From an uncultured Pelagibacteraceae bacterium (lineage in GTDB: Bacteria > Pseudomonadota > Alphaproteobacteria > Pelagibacterales > Pelagibacteraceae): a stretch of 37,165 bases of DNA. Numbering within the stretch: position 1 is the stretch's first letter; every line of letters starts with the position of its first letter. A program made the position numbers and the translations under genes. Location of the stretch: NCBI GenBank assembly GCA_902579985.1, contig CACHIV010000007.1, forward strand, positions 27,501-64,665. The letters run 5' to 3'. Positions 1 through 10,107 of this stretch are shown in pieces. The notes beneath the pieces were generated by a model. The model was not told the DNA's origin. It made no database searches and was given only the letters and a program-made list of their open reading frames with translations.

Positions 1-679
1 ATGGTAAGCTCATTCGTTTTCGGGTCTAATTTATAAAACTAATCGCCCTATTAAGACTCGCTTTCGCTACGCCTACACCTAGATGGCTTAAGCTTGCTTA
101 ATAAATTAAGTCACTGACCCATTATACAAAAGGTACGCCCTCACCCTAAAAAAGGCTCGGACTGATTGTAGGCATGCAGTTTCAGGTTCTATTTCACTCC
201 CCTAATAGGGGTTCTTTTCACCTTTCCCTCGCGGTACTAGTTCACTATCGGTCACTGAAGAGTATTTAGGCTTAGAGGGTGGTCCCCCTATATTCGAGCA
301 GGATTTCACGTGTCCCGCTTTACTCAAGAATTTTGTTAAACATTACTTATACGGGACTATCACCCTCTATGGTTAGCATTTCCAAACTATTCAAATTTTT
401 TTAACAAAACTACTGGCCTCTTCCACGTTCGCTCGCCACTACTAACGGAATCTCAATTGATTTCTTTTCCTCTGGTTACTTAGATGTTTCAGTTCTCCAG
501 GTTATCTCTTTAAACTTATTTATTCAGTTTAAAGTACCACATAAAGTGGTGGGTTTCCCCATTCGGAAATTTTCGGATCAAAACTTACATACAGCTCCCC
601 GAAACTTATCGCAGTATATCACGTCCTTCATCTTCTTTCAGTGCCAAGGCATCCACTACACGCCCTTAAACGCTTGATT
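1..679 (-). rRNA. rrl: 23S ribosomal RNA, 5' part (cut by window edge)
   Basis: This is the 5' domain of the large-subunit rRNA, read on the minus strand, with the 3' remainder lying before position 1. The complement of about 640-679 matches the usual 23S beginning, with the conserved GUGGAUGCC element near 648-656. The conserved GGGGAAACCC-type element lies near 550-570. I placed the 5' end near 679 by aligning to the E. coli start, so it may be off by a few bases. It is the third structural gene of the rRNA operon, after the two spacer tRNAs. The 5S gene would lie outside the window. Confidence 0.95.
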
Positions 680-683
680 TATG

Positions 684-772
684 CACAGAAAAAAATTCTG
701 TGTTGAATCAAATTTTGTTGGAATGTTCTTAATATTTAGAACATTCTTGATTGTTCATCTATTCGAACAATC
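684..772 (-). repeat. Three consecutive hairpins in the tRNA-Ala/23S spacer
   Basis: Three perfect inverted repeats follow one another between tRNA-Ala and 23S. They are 749-756 with 765-772 (8 bp, GATTGTTC/GAACAATC), 721-729 with 738-746 (9 bp, GAATGTTCT/AGAACATTC), and 684-690 with 696-702 (7 bp, CACAGAA/TTCTGTG). The last sits a few bases before the inferred 23S 5' end. In the transcript they would form a row of stem-loops. They may act in 23S precursor processing or in spacing rRNA folding, but that is inference. Confidence 0.7.
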
Positions 773-832
773 GGATATAGATATTGATATTAATTATTTT
801 TATTTACAGTTTTTAAATAACTAAATGTTTCC

Positions 833-908
833 TGGTGGAGGATAGCGGGATCGAACCGCTGACCTCCTGAATGCAAATCAGGCGCTCTCCCAGCTGAGCT
901 AATCCCCC
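833..908 (-). tRNA. alaT: tRNA-Ala (anticodon UGC)
   Basis: The minus strand gives a complete cloverleaf of 76 nt. The acceptor GGGGGAT pairs with ATCCTCC (with one G-T pair), the D-loop is TTAGCTCAGCTGGGAGAGC, the anticodon loop is TTTGCAT with anticodon TGC, the T-arm contains GGTTCGATCC, and CCA is encoded. It lies in the usual spacer position between tRNA-Ile and 23S and is released by processing of the rRNA transcript. It is separated from tRNA-Ile by nine bases. Confidence 0.97.
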
Positions 909-917
909 AGTTAAGTA

Positions 918-994
918 TGGTGGGCCGAGAAAGACTCGAACTTTCGACCCCACCCTTATCAAGGGTGTGCTCTAACCAACTGAGCTACCGGCCC
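918..994 (-). tRNA. ileT: tRNA-Ile (anticodon GAU)
   Basis: The minus strand gives a complete 77-nt cloverleaf beginning GGGCCGGTAGCTCAG, with anticodon stem-loop CCCTTGATAAGGG (anticodon GAT), a T-arm containing GTTCGAGTC, and an encoded CCA. It is the first spacer tRNA after 16S, the common bacterial order of Ile then Ala. Confidence 0.97.
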
Positions 995-1013
995 TACAAG
1001 AAGGAAACATTAC

Positions 1014-1041
1014 TTTAAGAAGAGAAATGAGGACGGTCAAC
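1014..1041 (-). other. 3' half of the pre-16S processing stem
   Basis: In the transcript this trailer is almost fully complementary to the leader at 2651-2679. On the plus strand, 1014-1041 reads TTTAAGAAGAGAAATGAGGA followed by CGGTCAAC, while the leader in RNA sense reads TTTAAGAAGAGAAGTGTGGA followed by CGGTTAAGG. Only about three positions differ, so the two flanks of 16S can form a stem of roughly 25 bp. This is the expected RNase III-type substrate for releasing the 16S precursor. Confidence 0.85.
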
Positions 1042-1091
1042 ATTGCCTATGTATATTATTTAGAATAAAACTTTACTTTTATTCATCCTTA

Positions 1092-2568
<1,477 letters not shown>

Positions 2569-2650
2569 AAAACGGCGCACACTAGCTTCTATATAAATTC
2601 TAAGAATAAAATTTATATAATTTTGAAGTGTGTACGACAAATTTTGGTAA

Positions 2651-2679
2651 CCTTAACCGTCCACACTTCTCTTCTTAAA
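2651..2679 (-). other. 5' half of the pre-16S processing stem (rRNA leader)
   Basis: This leader segment pairs with the trailer at 1014-1041 across the whole 16S gene, with about 25 of 28 positions complementary. Upstream in the leader, 2705-2716 forms a small GGCT-TTTT-AGCC hairpin. I saw no convincing boxA antitermination element. The 325 bases between 16S and the peptidase gene (2569-2893) hold only this leader and two divergent promoters. I see no gene there. Confidence 0.8.
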
Positions 2680-2772
2680 TTTTTACTTTTAAAATAGCTA
2701 ATTAGGCTAAAAAGCCCAATAATCCTCACTAATATATTGAATAAACAATAATTTTATAGAGAAAGTGTGCTG

Positions 2773-2800
2773 CTTATAAGCTAAAATGAAAGTAAATCAA
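2773..2800 (-). promoter_or_regulatory. Candidate rRNA operon promoter
   Basis: On the minus strand, TTGATT (2800-2795) is followed after 16 bases by TATAAG (2778-2773), a reasonable sigma-70 match pointing toward the rRNA genes. The predicted transcript would start near 2766 and carry a leader of about 200 nt containing the processing stem. It is the best minus-strand candidate in the gap, but it is a pattern match only. Confidence 0.45.
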
Positions 2801-2851
2801 GCATTTAGCTTTAAAAAAAGGATAAATATTCAAGTAAATACAAGGTTTTTT

Positions 2852-2880
2852 TTGATTTTTTCGTTTTACTAAATTAATAA
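2852..2880 (+). promoter_or_regulatory. Candidate promoter of the M23 peptidase gene
   Basis: TTGATT (2852-2857) is followed after 17 bases by TAATAA (2875-2880). The predicted start lies near 2887, only about seven bases before the ATG at 2894, so the mRNA would have almost no 5' leader. Confidence 0.35.
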
Positions 2881-2893
2881 TTGAAAATTCCAG

Positions 2894-4198
2894 ATGATAT
2901 TTAGTTTAAATAAAAATATTAAAATAATTAAGAAAAATATTGAAATTTCATTAATTTTTTTACTGTTAATAATCACAGTTATAAGCACAACATTATATAA
3001 TAGTTATAAAAAATTGATTAATGAAAATTATAAAGATGTAATAAATAATATTTATTTTCAAAAAAGTGTTAATGAAATTTTTAACAATTTAACTCCTAGA
3101 TACAAAAATATAAATCACAGAGTTGCAGTTGGTGAAACATTTGACAAGATATTAAACTCTTATTTAGTTCCAAATAATGAAATAAAGAAGGTTAAAAAAA
3201 ATTTAGTTTCCGAATATAACTTAAATAATCTTAAAACAAATTTAAATATCAAATTTACCATTGACCAATCAAATAACAAAAAAATTACTTCTTTCATGCT
3301 TCCAATTTCTAGAACAAAAAAAATTCAACTAACAAGAAATTTAGAAACAGATCTATTTGAAAAAAAAATAATAATTACAAACTTAATAAAAAAAAATATT
3401 TTCAAAGAAGGAAAAATTTTACAGAGTCTTTACAAAGCAGCAATCGATCTAGATATTAAACCAAACATAATTATTGAATTTGCAAGAATATATGGGTTTC
3501 AGGTTGATTTTCAAAGAGATATTAGAAAGAATGATAATTTTCAAATAATGTATGAAGTTTTTATAGATGAAAATGGTAAAATATTTGAAACAGGAAATAT
3601 TATTTATGCAAATTTAAAATTAAGTGGAATAAATAATTCTTTATATTATTTTGATAAAAAAGGAAGTGAGGGTCACTATGATGAAAGTGGTAAGAGTATT
3701 AAAAAAGCTTTAATGAAAACACCAATTAATGGTGCGAGACTTTCCTCTTCTTTTGGCATGAGAAAACATCCTATAGACGGATATAATAAAATGCATAGAG
3801 GAACTGATTTTGCCGCTCCAATGGGTACGCCTATTATGGCATCAGGTGATGGCATAGTCACGAGAGCTAGATGGTGTGGAGGAGGAGGAAATTGTATTAA
3901 GATCAGACATAATTCAACTTATCAAACAATCTATGCACATATGAAAAATTTTGCTCGTGGTATAAAAGAAGGATCAAGAGTTAAACAAGGACAGATTATT
4001 GGTTATGTAGGATCAACAGGAAAATCTACTGGTCCACATTTACACTATGAAGTAATAGAAAATGGAAAAAAAATTAACTCACAAACTCTTAAACTGCCAT
4101 CTGGAAAAATCCTCAAAGGTGAAGAACGAAAAATGTTTGAAGTTAATAGAATTAAATTAGATGTTTTAAAATCTGAGCTAATTATAGGTTTAAATTAA
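2894..4198 (+). CDS. Membrane-anchored M23 family peptidoglycan endopeptidase (ShyA/MepM-like)
   Basis: This 434-residue protein is a predicted cell-wall hydrolase that would cut peptide crosslinks in peptidoglycan from the periplasmic side. A hydrophobic stretch at residues 18-34 looks like an uncleaved signal anchor. Residues about 50-260 form a lysine-rich spacer resembling the OapA/LysM-like region of ShyA-type enzymes. The C-terminal third is a complete LytM/M23 domain. It has zinc ligands H301 and D305 (HRGTD), catalytic H349 (YAHM), and H382 and H384 (GPHLHYEV). All catalytic residues are present, so it should be active rather than an EnvC/NlpD-type activator. It stands alone, divergent from the rRNA operon, and its TAA interlocks with the stop of the gene behind it. 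Confidence 0.9.
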   Translation: MIFSLNKNIKIIKKNIEISLIFLLLIITVISTTLYNSYKKLINENYKDVINNIYFQKSVNEIFNNLTPRYKNINHRVAVGETFDKILNSYLVPNNEIKKVKKNLVSEYNLNNLKTNLNIKFTIDQSNNKKITSFMLPISRTKKIQLTRNLETDLFEKKIIITNLIKKNIFKEGKILQSLYKAAIDLDIKPNIIIEFARIYGFQVDFQRDIRKNDNFQIMYEVFIDENGKIFETGNIIYANLKLSGINNSLYYFDKKGSEGHYDESGKSIKKALMKTPINGARLSSSFGMRKHPIDGYNKMHRGTDFAAPMGTPIMASGDGIVTRARWCGGGGNCIKIRHNSTYQTIYAHMKNFARGIKEGSRVKQGQIIGYVGSTGKSTGPHLHYEVIENGKKINSQTLKLPSGKILKGEERKMFEVNRIKLDVLKSELIIGLN

Positions 4199-4623
4199 CT
4201 TACAGCAGATTTTTTTTCTATAGTTTTTGAATTTTTTTCGTCTTCTTGCTCTTGAACATTTTCTTTAATCAATTGATTTTCATTTTTGACTTCAAGTTCA
4301 GCTGATTTGACCTGATTAACTGGAGATGAGTTTCCTCTTGCTATTTTTGCGTTTTCTTGTTCTTTTTGAATTCTAGTGAAATGATCAGCATGCTGAAAAT
4401 AGCTCTCAGATAAAATTTTATCTCCATTTGCCAAAGCTTCTCTAGCTAGATCATTATATTTTTCGATTAATTTTAAAGCATTATGATTATTTCTACCTGG
4501 TGATCTTCTTTGAAAATTATCATTATTTGAAAATTTTGCACCATCATTATTCGTTCTAAATGACGATCTTCTATTGTTGTTTCTAAATGATGATCTTCTA
4601 TTATTATTTCTAAATGTTACCAT
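4195..4623 (-). CDS. DUF4167 domain protein, low-complexity basic N-terminus
   Basis: The function of this 142-residue protein is unknown. The central part (about residues 45-85: NNHNALKLIEKYNDLAREAL and a following SYFQHADHF-like stretch) matches the alphaproteobacterial DUF4167 family. That family typically sits next to prmC/prfA, as here. The N-terminus is an Arg/Asn-rich repeat: FRNNNRRSS occurs at residues 4-12 and 13-21, followed by a partial third copy. The C-terminal 45 residues are Glu/Lys/Asn-rich and probably disordered. The basic N-terminus suggests nucleic-acid binding, which is inference. It begins 11 bases after prmC and is probably the last gene of the lysC-ispG-prfA-prmC run. 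Its stop shares TTAA with the peptidase gene. Confidence 0.8.
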   Translation of the reverse strand: MVTFRNNNRRSSFRNNNRRSSFRTNNDGAKFSNNDNFQRRSPGRNNHNALKLIEKYNDLAREALANGDKILSESYFQHADHFTRIQKEQENAKIARGNSSPVNQVKSAELEVKNENQLIKENVQEQEDEKNSKTIEKKSAVS

Positions 4624-4634
4624 AGTGTTTAAAT

Positions 4635-5477
4635 TTAAATTTTAGTACTAATTATACAACGATCATTATTTCCATAGTCTTTTATGACTTTGTTTATATA
4701 ATAACCATTTTTTTCAAGTAAATTTTTCACTTTTTTTTTTTGGTTAAATCCTATTTCTAAAATAAATTTTCCTTTTTTTTTTATCAGAATATTAGCTCTA
4801 TTAATAACTTTTCTGATTTCTGAAAACCCATCATATCCACCATTTAAGGCCAATTTTGGTTCAAAATTAACAATATCTTTATCCAAATATTTCAAATTTG
4901 ACAATTTAATATAAGGAGGATTTGATACTATTAGATCATATTTCCCAAAAATAAAATTGTCAACACTAGAATGAAAAAACTTTACTCTATCAATCAAGTT
5001 AAGTTGTTTTGCATTGAATTTGCTTATATTTATACTTTCTTTAGATACGTCTATTCCTGTTCCATAAAAATTTGGTCTTTCTCTTAATATTGACAAAAGT
5101 ATACATCCGCACCCAGTTCCTATATCTAAGACTTGCACTTGAGATTTTTTTAAATAGATTTTTAAAACTTGCTCAATTATTAATTCAGTATCTGGACGTG
5201 GAATTAATACATCCTTATTCACAAAAAAATTATCATTCCAGAATTCTTTTTTATTAGTTAAATAAGCAATTGGCTCTCCCTTCAGTCTTCTATTTATTAA
5301 CCTATAAAATATTTCTAATTCATTAGTATTTAAATTTTTCTTAGGATTTAATATGATATACTTTTTATCTCTCTGAATTGAACTACACAATAATATTTCG
5401 CTATCAAGATGAGGATTGGATATTCTATTTTTTTGTAAAATACTTGTACCTTCATTTAAAATGTTTTCTATATTCAT
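4635..5477 (-). CDS. prmC: Peptide chain release factor N5-glutamine methyltransferase
   Basis: PrmC methylates the glutamine of the GGQ motif in release factors using S-adenosylmethionine. The 280-residue length is normal. The N-terminal helical domain (about 1-75) is followed by a Rossmann methyltransferase domain. Its SAM-binding motif VLDIGTGCGCI lies near residues 118-128. The diagnostic NPPY motif for glutamine methylation begins at N186. It directly follows prfA, its substrate gene, with one intervening base, a classic pairing that supports the assignment. Confidence 0.96.
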   Translation of the reverse strand: MNIENILNEGTSILQKNRISNPHLDSEILLCSSIQRDKKYIILNPKKNLNTNELEIFYRLINRRLKGEPIAYLTNKKEFWNDNFFVNKDVLIPRPDTELIIEQVLKIYLKKSQVQVLDIGTGCGCILLSILRERPNFYGTGIDVSKESINISKFNAKQLNLIDRVKFFHSSVDNFIFGKYDLIVSNPPYIKLSNLKYLDKDIVNFEPKLALNGGYDGFSEIRKVINRANILIKKKGKFILEIGFNQKKKVKNLLEKNGYYINKVIKDYGNNDRCIISTKI

Positions 5478-5478
5478 T

Positions 5479-6552
5479 TTAATTAAGATTACTTAATTTT
5501 TCTTCTTGTGCTTGTAAAGTTAAACTTTCCAACATTTCATCAAATGCTTCACCTTCTAAAAATGCTTCTAGTTTATGTAACGTTAAATTTATACGATGAT
5601 CCGTTACCCTCCCTTGAGGAAAATTATATGTTCTAATTCTCTCAGATCTATCACCTGTTCCAATTTTATTTTTTCTATCTTTTGACCTTTCTCCTTCTAT
5701 TCTTGATCTCTCTAATTCATAAAGTCTCGATCTTAAAATTAACATTCCTTTTGCTTTATTTTTATGCTGAGATTTTTGATCTTGTTGAGAGACAGATATT
5801 CCAGTTGGAATATGAGTAATTCTTACAGCACTATCAGTTGTATTTACAGATTGTCCACCTGGCCCCCCCGCTCTAAAAACATCAATTCTTAAATCTGAAT
5901 CATTTATTTTTATATCAACATCTTCTGCTTCAGGTAATACAGCAACAGTAGCTGCAGAAGTATGAACTCTTCCTTGAGTTTCTGTGTCCGGAACTCTCTG
6001 AACTCGATGAACACCACTTTCATATTTCAAAGTTGAATAAATATTTTTTCCTCTAATTGTTGCAATGACTTCTTTAAGTCCACCTGCTTCACTCTGTGAC
6101 ATACTTATTAATTCTAAATCCCATTTTTTTTTATGACTCACTTTTTCATACATCTTAAAAAGGTCTGAAACAAACAAACTTGCTTCTAGCCCACCTGTAC
6201 CAGCCCTAATTTCTATTATTGCATTCTTTTTATCGGCATCGTCTTTAGGCAATAAAAATAATTTCAATTTTTTTTCTATTTTTTGATTTTTAAGTTTGAG
6301 ATTCTTTAATTCTGTTTCAGCCATTACTTTAAATTCATCATCACTTTTGGAGTCATCTATAATATTTTCTAAATCTTTTTTTTCATTTTCGAATGAATAG
6401 TATTTTTTAACATCATCTATAATATCATTTAAATCTGAATACTCTTTTGATTTTTCAGCAAAAAGTTTTTTATCTAATTCACCAGTTGACAATTCTTTCT
6501 CTAAAGTAGAATGTTTAGATATTAATTCTTCAATAGTTTTTAAGGGTATCAT
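5479..6552 (-). CDS. prfA: Peptide chain release factor 1
   Basis: RF1 recognises UAA and UAG and triggers peptide release on the ribosome. The 357-residue protein has the coiled N-terminal domain (1-100), the codon-recognition domain with the RF1-type tripeptide region around PDTETQ, and the catalytic GGQ at residues 232-234 inside [11 protein letters not shown]. The following sequence, rich in basic residues ([10 protein letters not shown]), matches the family. The start overlaps the ispG stop by four bases (ATGA), so the genes are translationally coupled. The stretch coding AGGP contains a run of seven C on the plus strand (5872-5878), unusual in this AT-rich DNA but required by the motif. 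Confidence 0.97.
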   Translation of the reverse strand: MIPLKTIEELISKHSTLEKELSTGELDKKLFAEKSKEYSDLNDIIDDVKKYYSFENEKKDLENIIDDSKSDDEFKVMAETELKNLKLKNQKIEKKLKLFLLPKDDADKKNAIIEIRAGTGGLEASLFVSDLFKMYEKVSHKKKWDLELISMSQSEAGGLKEVIATIRGKNIYSTLKYESGVHRVQRVPDTETQGRVHTSAATVAVLPEAEDVDIKINDSDLRIDVFRAGGPGGQSVNTTDSAVRITHIPTGISVSQQDQKSQHKNKAKGMLILRSRLYELERSRIEGERSKDRKNKIGTGDRSERIRTYNFPQGRVTDHRINLTLHKLEAFLEGEAFDEMLESLTLQAQEEKLSNLN

Positions 6553-7652
6553 TGTAATTTTTTTTCAAGTTGAGCAGCTTTTTTTTCAACTTCACTTACA
6601 ACCTTAGATATTATGTCCTCTGATAAAACTTTTTCAATTTGAACTCCAGATAAATAAAGCATATTATTGCCTTTTCCACCGCCTGTTATTCCTATGTCAG
6701 TCATTGCTGCTTCTCCAGGCCCGTTAACAACACATCCTATAATAGATAAAGTTAAAGGTGTTTTTATATGAGAAAGTCTATCTTCTAATATTTTAACAGT
6801 ATCAATTACCTGAAAAGCTTGTCTTGCGCATGATGGACAAGATATAATTTTTACACCTCTATTCCTTAAATTTAATGACTTTAAAATTTCATTACCAATT
6901 GTGACCTCTTTAACTGGGTCATCAGATAAAGAAATTCTAATAGTATCACCAATCCCATCCAATAAAAGTGAGCCTAAGCCTATTGAAGATTTAATACTAC
7001 CTGAAATAAAGCTTCCTGCTTCAGTAATTCCAAGGTGTAAAGGATAATCAGTGACTCTTGAAAGTTGCCTGTAAGCTTCGATAGATAAAAATACATCTGA
7101 TGATTTAACGCTTATCTTAAAATTAAAAAAATTCTGATCTTCTAAAATCTTTATATTTCTTAAGGCACTTTCTACTAAAGCCTCTGGACAAGGCTCCTTA
7201 TATTTTTCCAAAATATCTTTTTCAAGAGACCCTGAATTAACCCCAATTCTAATAGAGCATTTATTATCTTTTGCAGCTTGTAAAATGTCATGAATTTTTT
7301 TTTTATCTCCTATATTACCTGGATTTATTCTTAAACAGCTAGCACCACTTTCTGCAGCTTCAATCGCTCTTTTATAATGAAAATGAATATCCGCAATTAC
7401 AGGTATATCAACATGTTTAATAATTTCTTTTAAAGCTTTTGATGATGATTCATCTGGGCAAGAAACTCTTACAAGGTCAGCTCCTTCACTTTGAATTTCA
7501 TTAATTTGTTTTATTGTAGCTTTGACATCAGTAGTTAAAGTATTGGTCATAGATTGAACAGATATTGGATTATCTCCACCTACTTTTACTTTGCCTACAT
7601 TAATAACTTTTGTTTTTTTTCTCTTAATATCTCTAAATGGTCTTATACTCAT
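6549..7652 (-). CDS. ispG: 4-hydroxy-3-methylbut-2-en-1-yl diphosphate synthase
   Basis: IspG carries out the penultimate step of the MEP isoprenoid pathway, reducing methylerythritol cyclodiphosphate to HMBPP with a 4Fe-4S cluster. The 367-residue protein has the TIM-barrel N-terminus ([17 protein letters not shown] near 22-38). It also has the cluster cysteines in the C-terminal half: CPSC around 272-275 and the conserved [10 protein letters not shown] around 305-314. It is the short bacterial form without the large plant or chlamydial insert. The start lies two bases after lysC and the stop overlaps prfA. No metabolic link between the neighbours is obvious, so they seem to share transcription only. 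Confidence 0.97.
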   Translation of the reverse strand: MSIRPFRDIKRKKTKVINVGKVKVGGDNPISVQSMTNTLTTDVKATIKQINEIQSEGADLVRVSCPDESSSKALKEIIKHVDIPVIADIHFHYKRAIEAAESGASCLRINPGNIGDKKKIHDILQAAKDNKCSIRIGVNSGSLEKDILEKYKEPCPEALVESALRNIKILEDQNFFNFKISVKSSDVFLSIEAYRQLSRVTDYPLHLGITEAGSFISGSIKSSIGLGSLLLDGIGDTIRISLSDDPVKEVTIGNEILKSLNLRNRGVKIISCPSCARQAFQVIDTVKILEDRLSHIKTPLTLSIIGCVVNGPGEAAMTDIGITGGGKGNNMLYLSGVQIEKVLSEDIISKVVSEVEKKAAQLEKKLQ

Positions 7653-7654
7653 TT

Positions 7655-8869
7655 TTATTTATCTAGTTTAAATTCATTATGTAAAGCTGTTAATGCTTTC
7701 TTAGTATTTTTTTTATCAATTAAAACTGAAATTTTAATTTCTGAAGTAGAAATTACTTTTATATTAATTTTTTTATTTGCTAAAGTTTTAAACATTCTAA
7801 ATGTTACACCAGGAGTTGTTATCATTCCTACGCCAATTATAGAAATCTTAGAAACTCCTTTCTCAAATATTAATTTTCTAAAATTAATATTTTTGTTATT
7901 TACAATTATTTTTTTTGTTTTATTTAGATCTTCGCTTTTAATTGTAAAAGTTAAATCAGTCTCTTTTCCGTTAGATGAAATATTTTGAACAACCATATCA
8001 ACATTTATTGAATTAATTGATAATGGTTTAAAAATTGACGCTGCTACACCAGGTTTATCTTTAACACCAATAAGAGTTACTTTGGAATCATTATGAGTTG
8101 ATGATATTCCAGTAATAATCTTGTTATTAATAATATTTGATCTTTTTGTTATTAAAGTTCCTGGTTTGTTTATAAATGATGATTTTACCTCGATATCAAT
8201 TCTATTTAATCTTGCATCTTGAATTGAAACTGGTTGCATTACTTTGGCTCCTAATGATGCCATTTCTAACATCTCTTCATATGAAATTACTTTTATTTTT
8301 TTTGCTTTCTTTAATTTATTTGGATCAGTTGTATATACACCTTCAACATCTGTATAAATTATACATCTTTGTGCTTTAAAAAATTTTGCAAGTATAATAG
8401 CACTTGCATCTGAGCCACCTCTTCCTATTGTTGTTATTCTCTCTTCATTATTAATTCCTTGAAAACCAGTTATAATAGGTATTCCACCTTCTTTAAGATA
8501 TTTAATAATTTTATTTTTATTAATTTGATAAATTCTTGAGTTTTTGTGTGAACCCTTTGTTATCATTGGTACTTGCCATGACATCCAAGATCTGGATTTT
8601 AGACCTTTATGAATCAAACTACCAGCGATTAATGAGCAAGCAACTTGTTCTCCAGAAGAAACAAGGACATCATGCTCTGCATCTGAAAAATTTTCACTTA
8701 TATTTCTTGATTTTTTTATCAACTCATTTGTCACACCCTTCATTGCAGACGAAACAACAATTACTTTATATTTTTTTTTTCTGTAGTTTTTAATTATTTC
8801 AGTAATTTTTTTGATTTTTTTAATTGTTCCAACTGATGTTCCACCAAATTTTAATACTACAATTTTCAT
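7655..8869 (-). CDS. lysC: Aspartate kinase
   Basis: Aspartokinase phosphorylates aspartate, the committed step toward lysine, diaminopimelate, threonine and methionine. The 404-residue protein starts with the amino-acid-kinase signature [10 protein letters not shown] (5-14). The middle contains GRGGSDASA (around 149-157), which binds aspartate and ATP. Two ACT domains fill roughly residues 265-335 and 345-402, the latter containing [13 protein letters not shown]. It is therefore probably feedback-controlled by lysine and/or threonine, as is usual for the family. It is the first gene of the minus-strand run and faces ubiG across 68 bases that must hold both promoters. Confidence 0.96.
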   Translation of the reverse strand: MKIVVLKFGGTSVGTIKKIKKITEIIKNYRKKKYKVIVVSSAMKGVTNELIKKSRNISENFSDAEHDVLVSSGEQVACSLIAGSLIHKGLKSRSWMSWQVPMITKGSHKNSRIYQINKNKIIKYLKEGGIPIITGFQGINNEERITTIGRGGSDASAIILAKFFKAQRCIIYTDVEGVYTTDPNKLKKAKKIKVISYEEMLEMASLGAKVMQPVSIQDARLNRIDIEVKSSFINKPGTLITKRSNIINNKIITGISSTHNDSKVTLIGVKDKPGVAASIFKPLSINSINVDMVVQNISSNGKETDLTFTIKSEDLNKTKKIIVNNKNINFRKLIFEKGVSKISIIGVGMITTPGVTFRMFKTLANKKINIKVISTSEIKISVLIDKKNTKKALTALHNEFKLDK

Positions 8870-8937
8870 GATAATAATTCTCTAAATAATTAAAATATAT
8901 TGATAAAATACATCTTGAATATAAAGTCAAATCACTA

Positions 8938-9666
8938 ATGAAAAATAACACAATAAATAAAAAAGAAATAGAAAAATTTTCTAAAATTGCTGAGGAATGG
9001 TGGAATCCTGAGGGTAAGTTTAAACCTCTTCATAAATTCAACCCTATAAGAATTAAATATATTAAACAAAATATAATTAATAATTTTAAAATACCTGATT
9101 CTGATAAACCTTTAAAAAATATTAATTTACTAGATATTGGTTGTGGTGGTGGGTTGTTATCTGAGCCAATGTGCAGACTTGGAGCTAATGTAGTAGGAAT
9201 AGATGCTTCAGAAAAAAATATTAACGTAGCAAAATTTCACGCAAAAAAAAATAAACTCAAAATAGATTATAAAATTGGCTCACCAGAAGAATTAAAGACA
9301 AAAATAAAATTTGATGTAATCCTTAATATGGAAATAGTTGAACATGTTGAGAACGTGAATTCTTTTATTGAAGAAAGTTCAAAATTATTAAAAAAAAATG
9401 GTTTAATGTTCACTGCAACATTAAATAAAACTTTAAAATCATATTTGTTTGCAATTATAGGTGCTGAATATATTTTAAAATGGTTGCCCATTGGAACTCA
9501 TGATTGGGAAAAATTTGTTAAACCTAATGATTTGATAAATATTTCTAAAGAAAATAATTTAATTTTAAAAAAACTAGATGGAATGAAATTTAATATATTA
9601 AATAATGAATGGGAAGTTAGTAATGATACTTCAGTTAATTATATAGCTAAATTTGTAAAAAATTAA
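8938..9666 (+). CDS. ubiG: Ubiquinone biosynthesis O-methyltransferase (UbiG)
   Basis: UbiG carries out both O-methylations in ubiquinone synthesis, using SAM, at the inner membrane. The 242-residue length is normal. The N-terminal EEWWNPEGKFKPLHKFNP segment (about 18-35) is diagnostic, followed by the SAM-binding LDIGCGGGLLSEPMCRLGA (about 65-83) and the C-terminal GTHDWEKFVKP motif (about 187-197). A TATAAA at 8920-8925 would start transcription near 8932, leaving almost no leader. Its TAA interlocks with the stop of the DUF1178 gene in the shared TTAA at 9663-9666. Confidence 0.96.
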   Translation: MKNNTINKKEIEKFSKIAEEWWNPEGKFKPLHKFNPIRIKYIKQNIINNFKIPDSDKPLKNINLLDIGCGGGLLSEPMCRLGANVVGIDASEKNINVAKFHAKKNKLKIDYKIGSPEELKTKIKFDVILNMEIVEHVENVNSFIEESSKLLKKNGLMFTATLNKTLKSYLFAIIGAEYILKWLPIGTHDWEKFVKPNDLINISKENNLILKKLDGMKFNILNNEWEVSNDTSVNYIAKFVKN

Positions 9667-10091
9667 TTCATGTTGTCTTTCACCCAAGGTATCATTTTGG
9701 TTTCAATTCCTTCTTCTTTTAATTCGTTTAAATCCTCTTTTGTGGCTTCTCCATAAATTCCTTTTGAATCTTTTTTATTTTGATAATGGATTGATCTTGC
9801 TTCATGAGCAAAATTCTCCCCAACGTATTTGAAGTTTTTTTTAATAAATTTTTGATAATCGGAAATAGCATTTTTAATTTTTTTATATTTTTTATTCTGA
9901 ATACTAATTTCATCACTACTTTTTGATCTAAAAATACTTGGTGACATTAAGGTTTTTTCAATATTTAATGAATTACAGAAATGACAATTAAGAAATTTTT
10001 TTTTCTTTAATTTTTCATATTCTGTAGATGAAGAAAACCAACTATCAAAATAGGTTTCACAATTTTTACATTTAAGTTTATATTTTATCAT
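9663..10091 (-). CDS. DUF1178 zinc-ribbon protein
   Basis: This 142-residue protein of unknown function matches the alphaproteobacterial DUF1178 family. It has an N-terminal zinc ribbon formed by two CxxC pairs (KCKNCETYFDSWF at about 8-20 and CHFCNS at about 36-41) and a conserved C-terminal GIYGEATKEDLNELKEEGIE-like block (about 113-132). The cysteine pairs suggest structural metal binding, and nothing indicates an enzyme. It follows argJ by 16 bases and is probably cotranscribed with it. Confidence 0.85.
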   Translation of the reverse strand: MIKYKLKCKNCETYFDSWFSSSTEYEKLKKKKFLNCHFCNSLNIEKTLMSPSIFRSKSSDEISIQNKKYKKIKNAISDYQKFIKKNFKYVGENFAHEARSIHYQNKKDSKGIYGEATKEDLNELKEEGIETKMIPWVKDNMN

Positions 10092-10107
10092 CTTTAATAA
10101 TTAAAAA

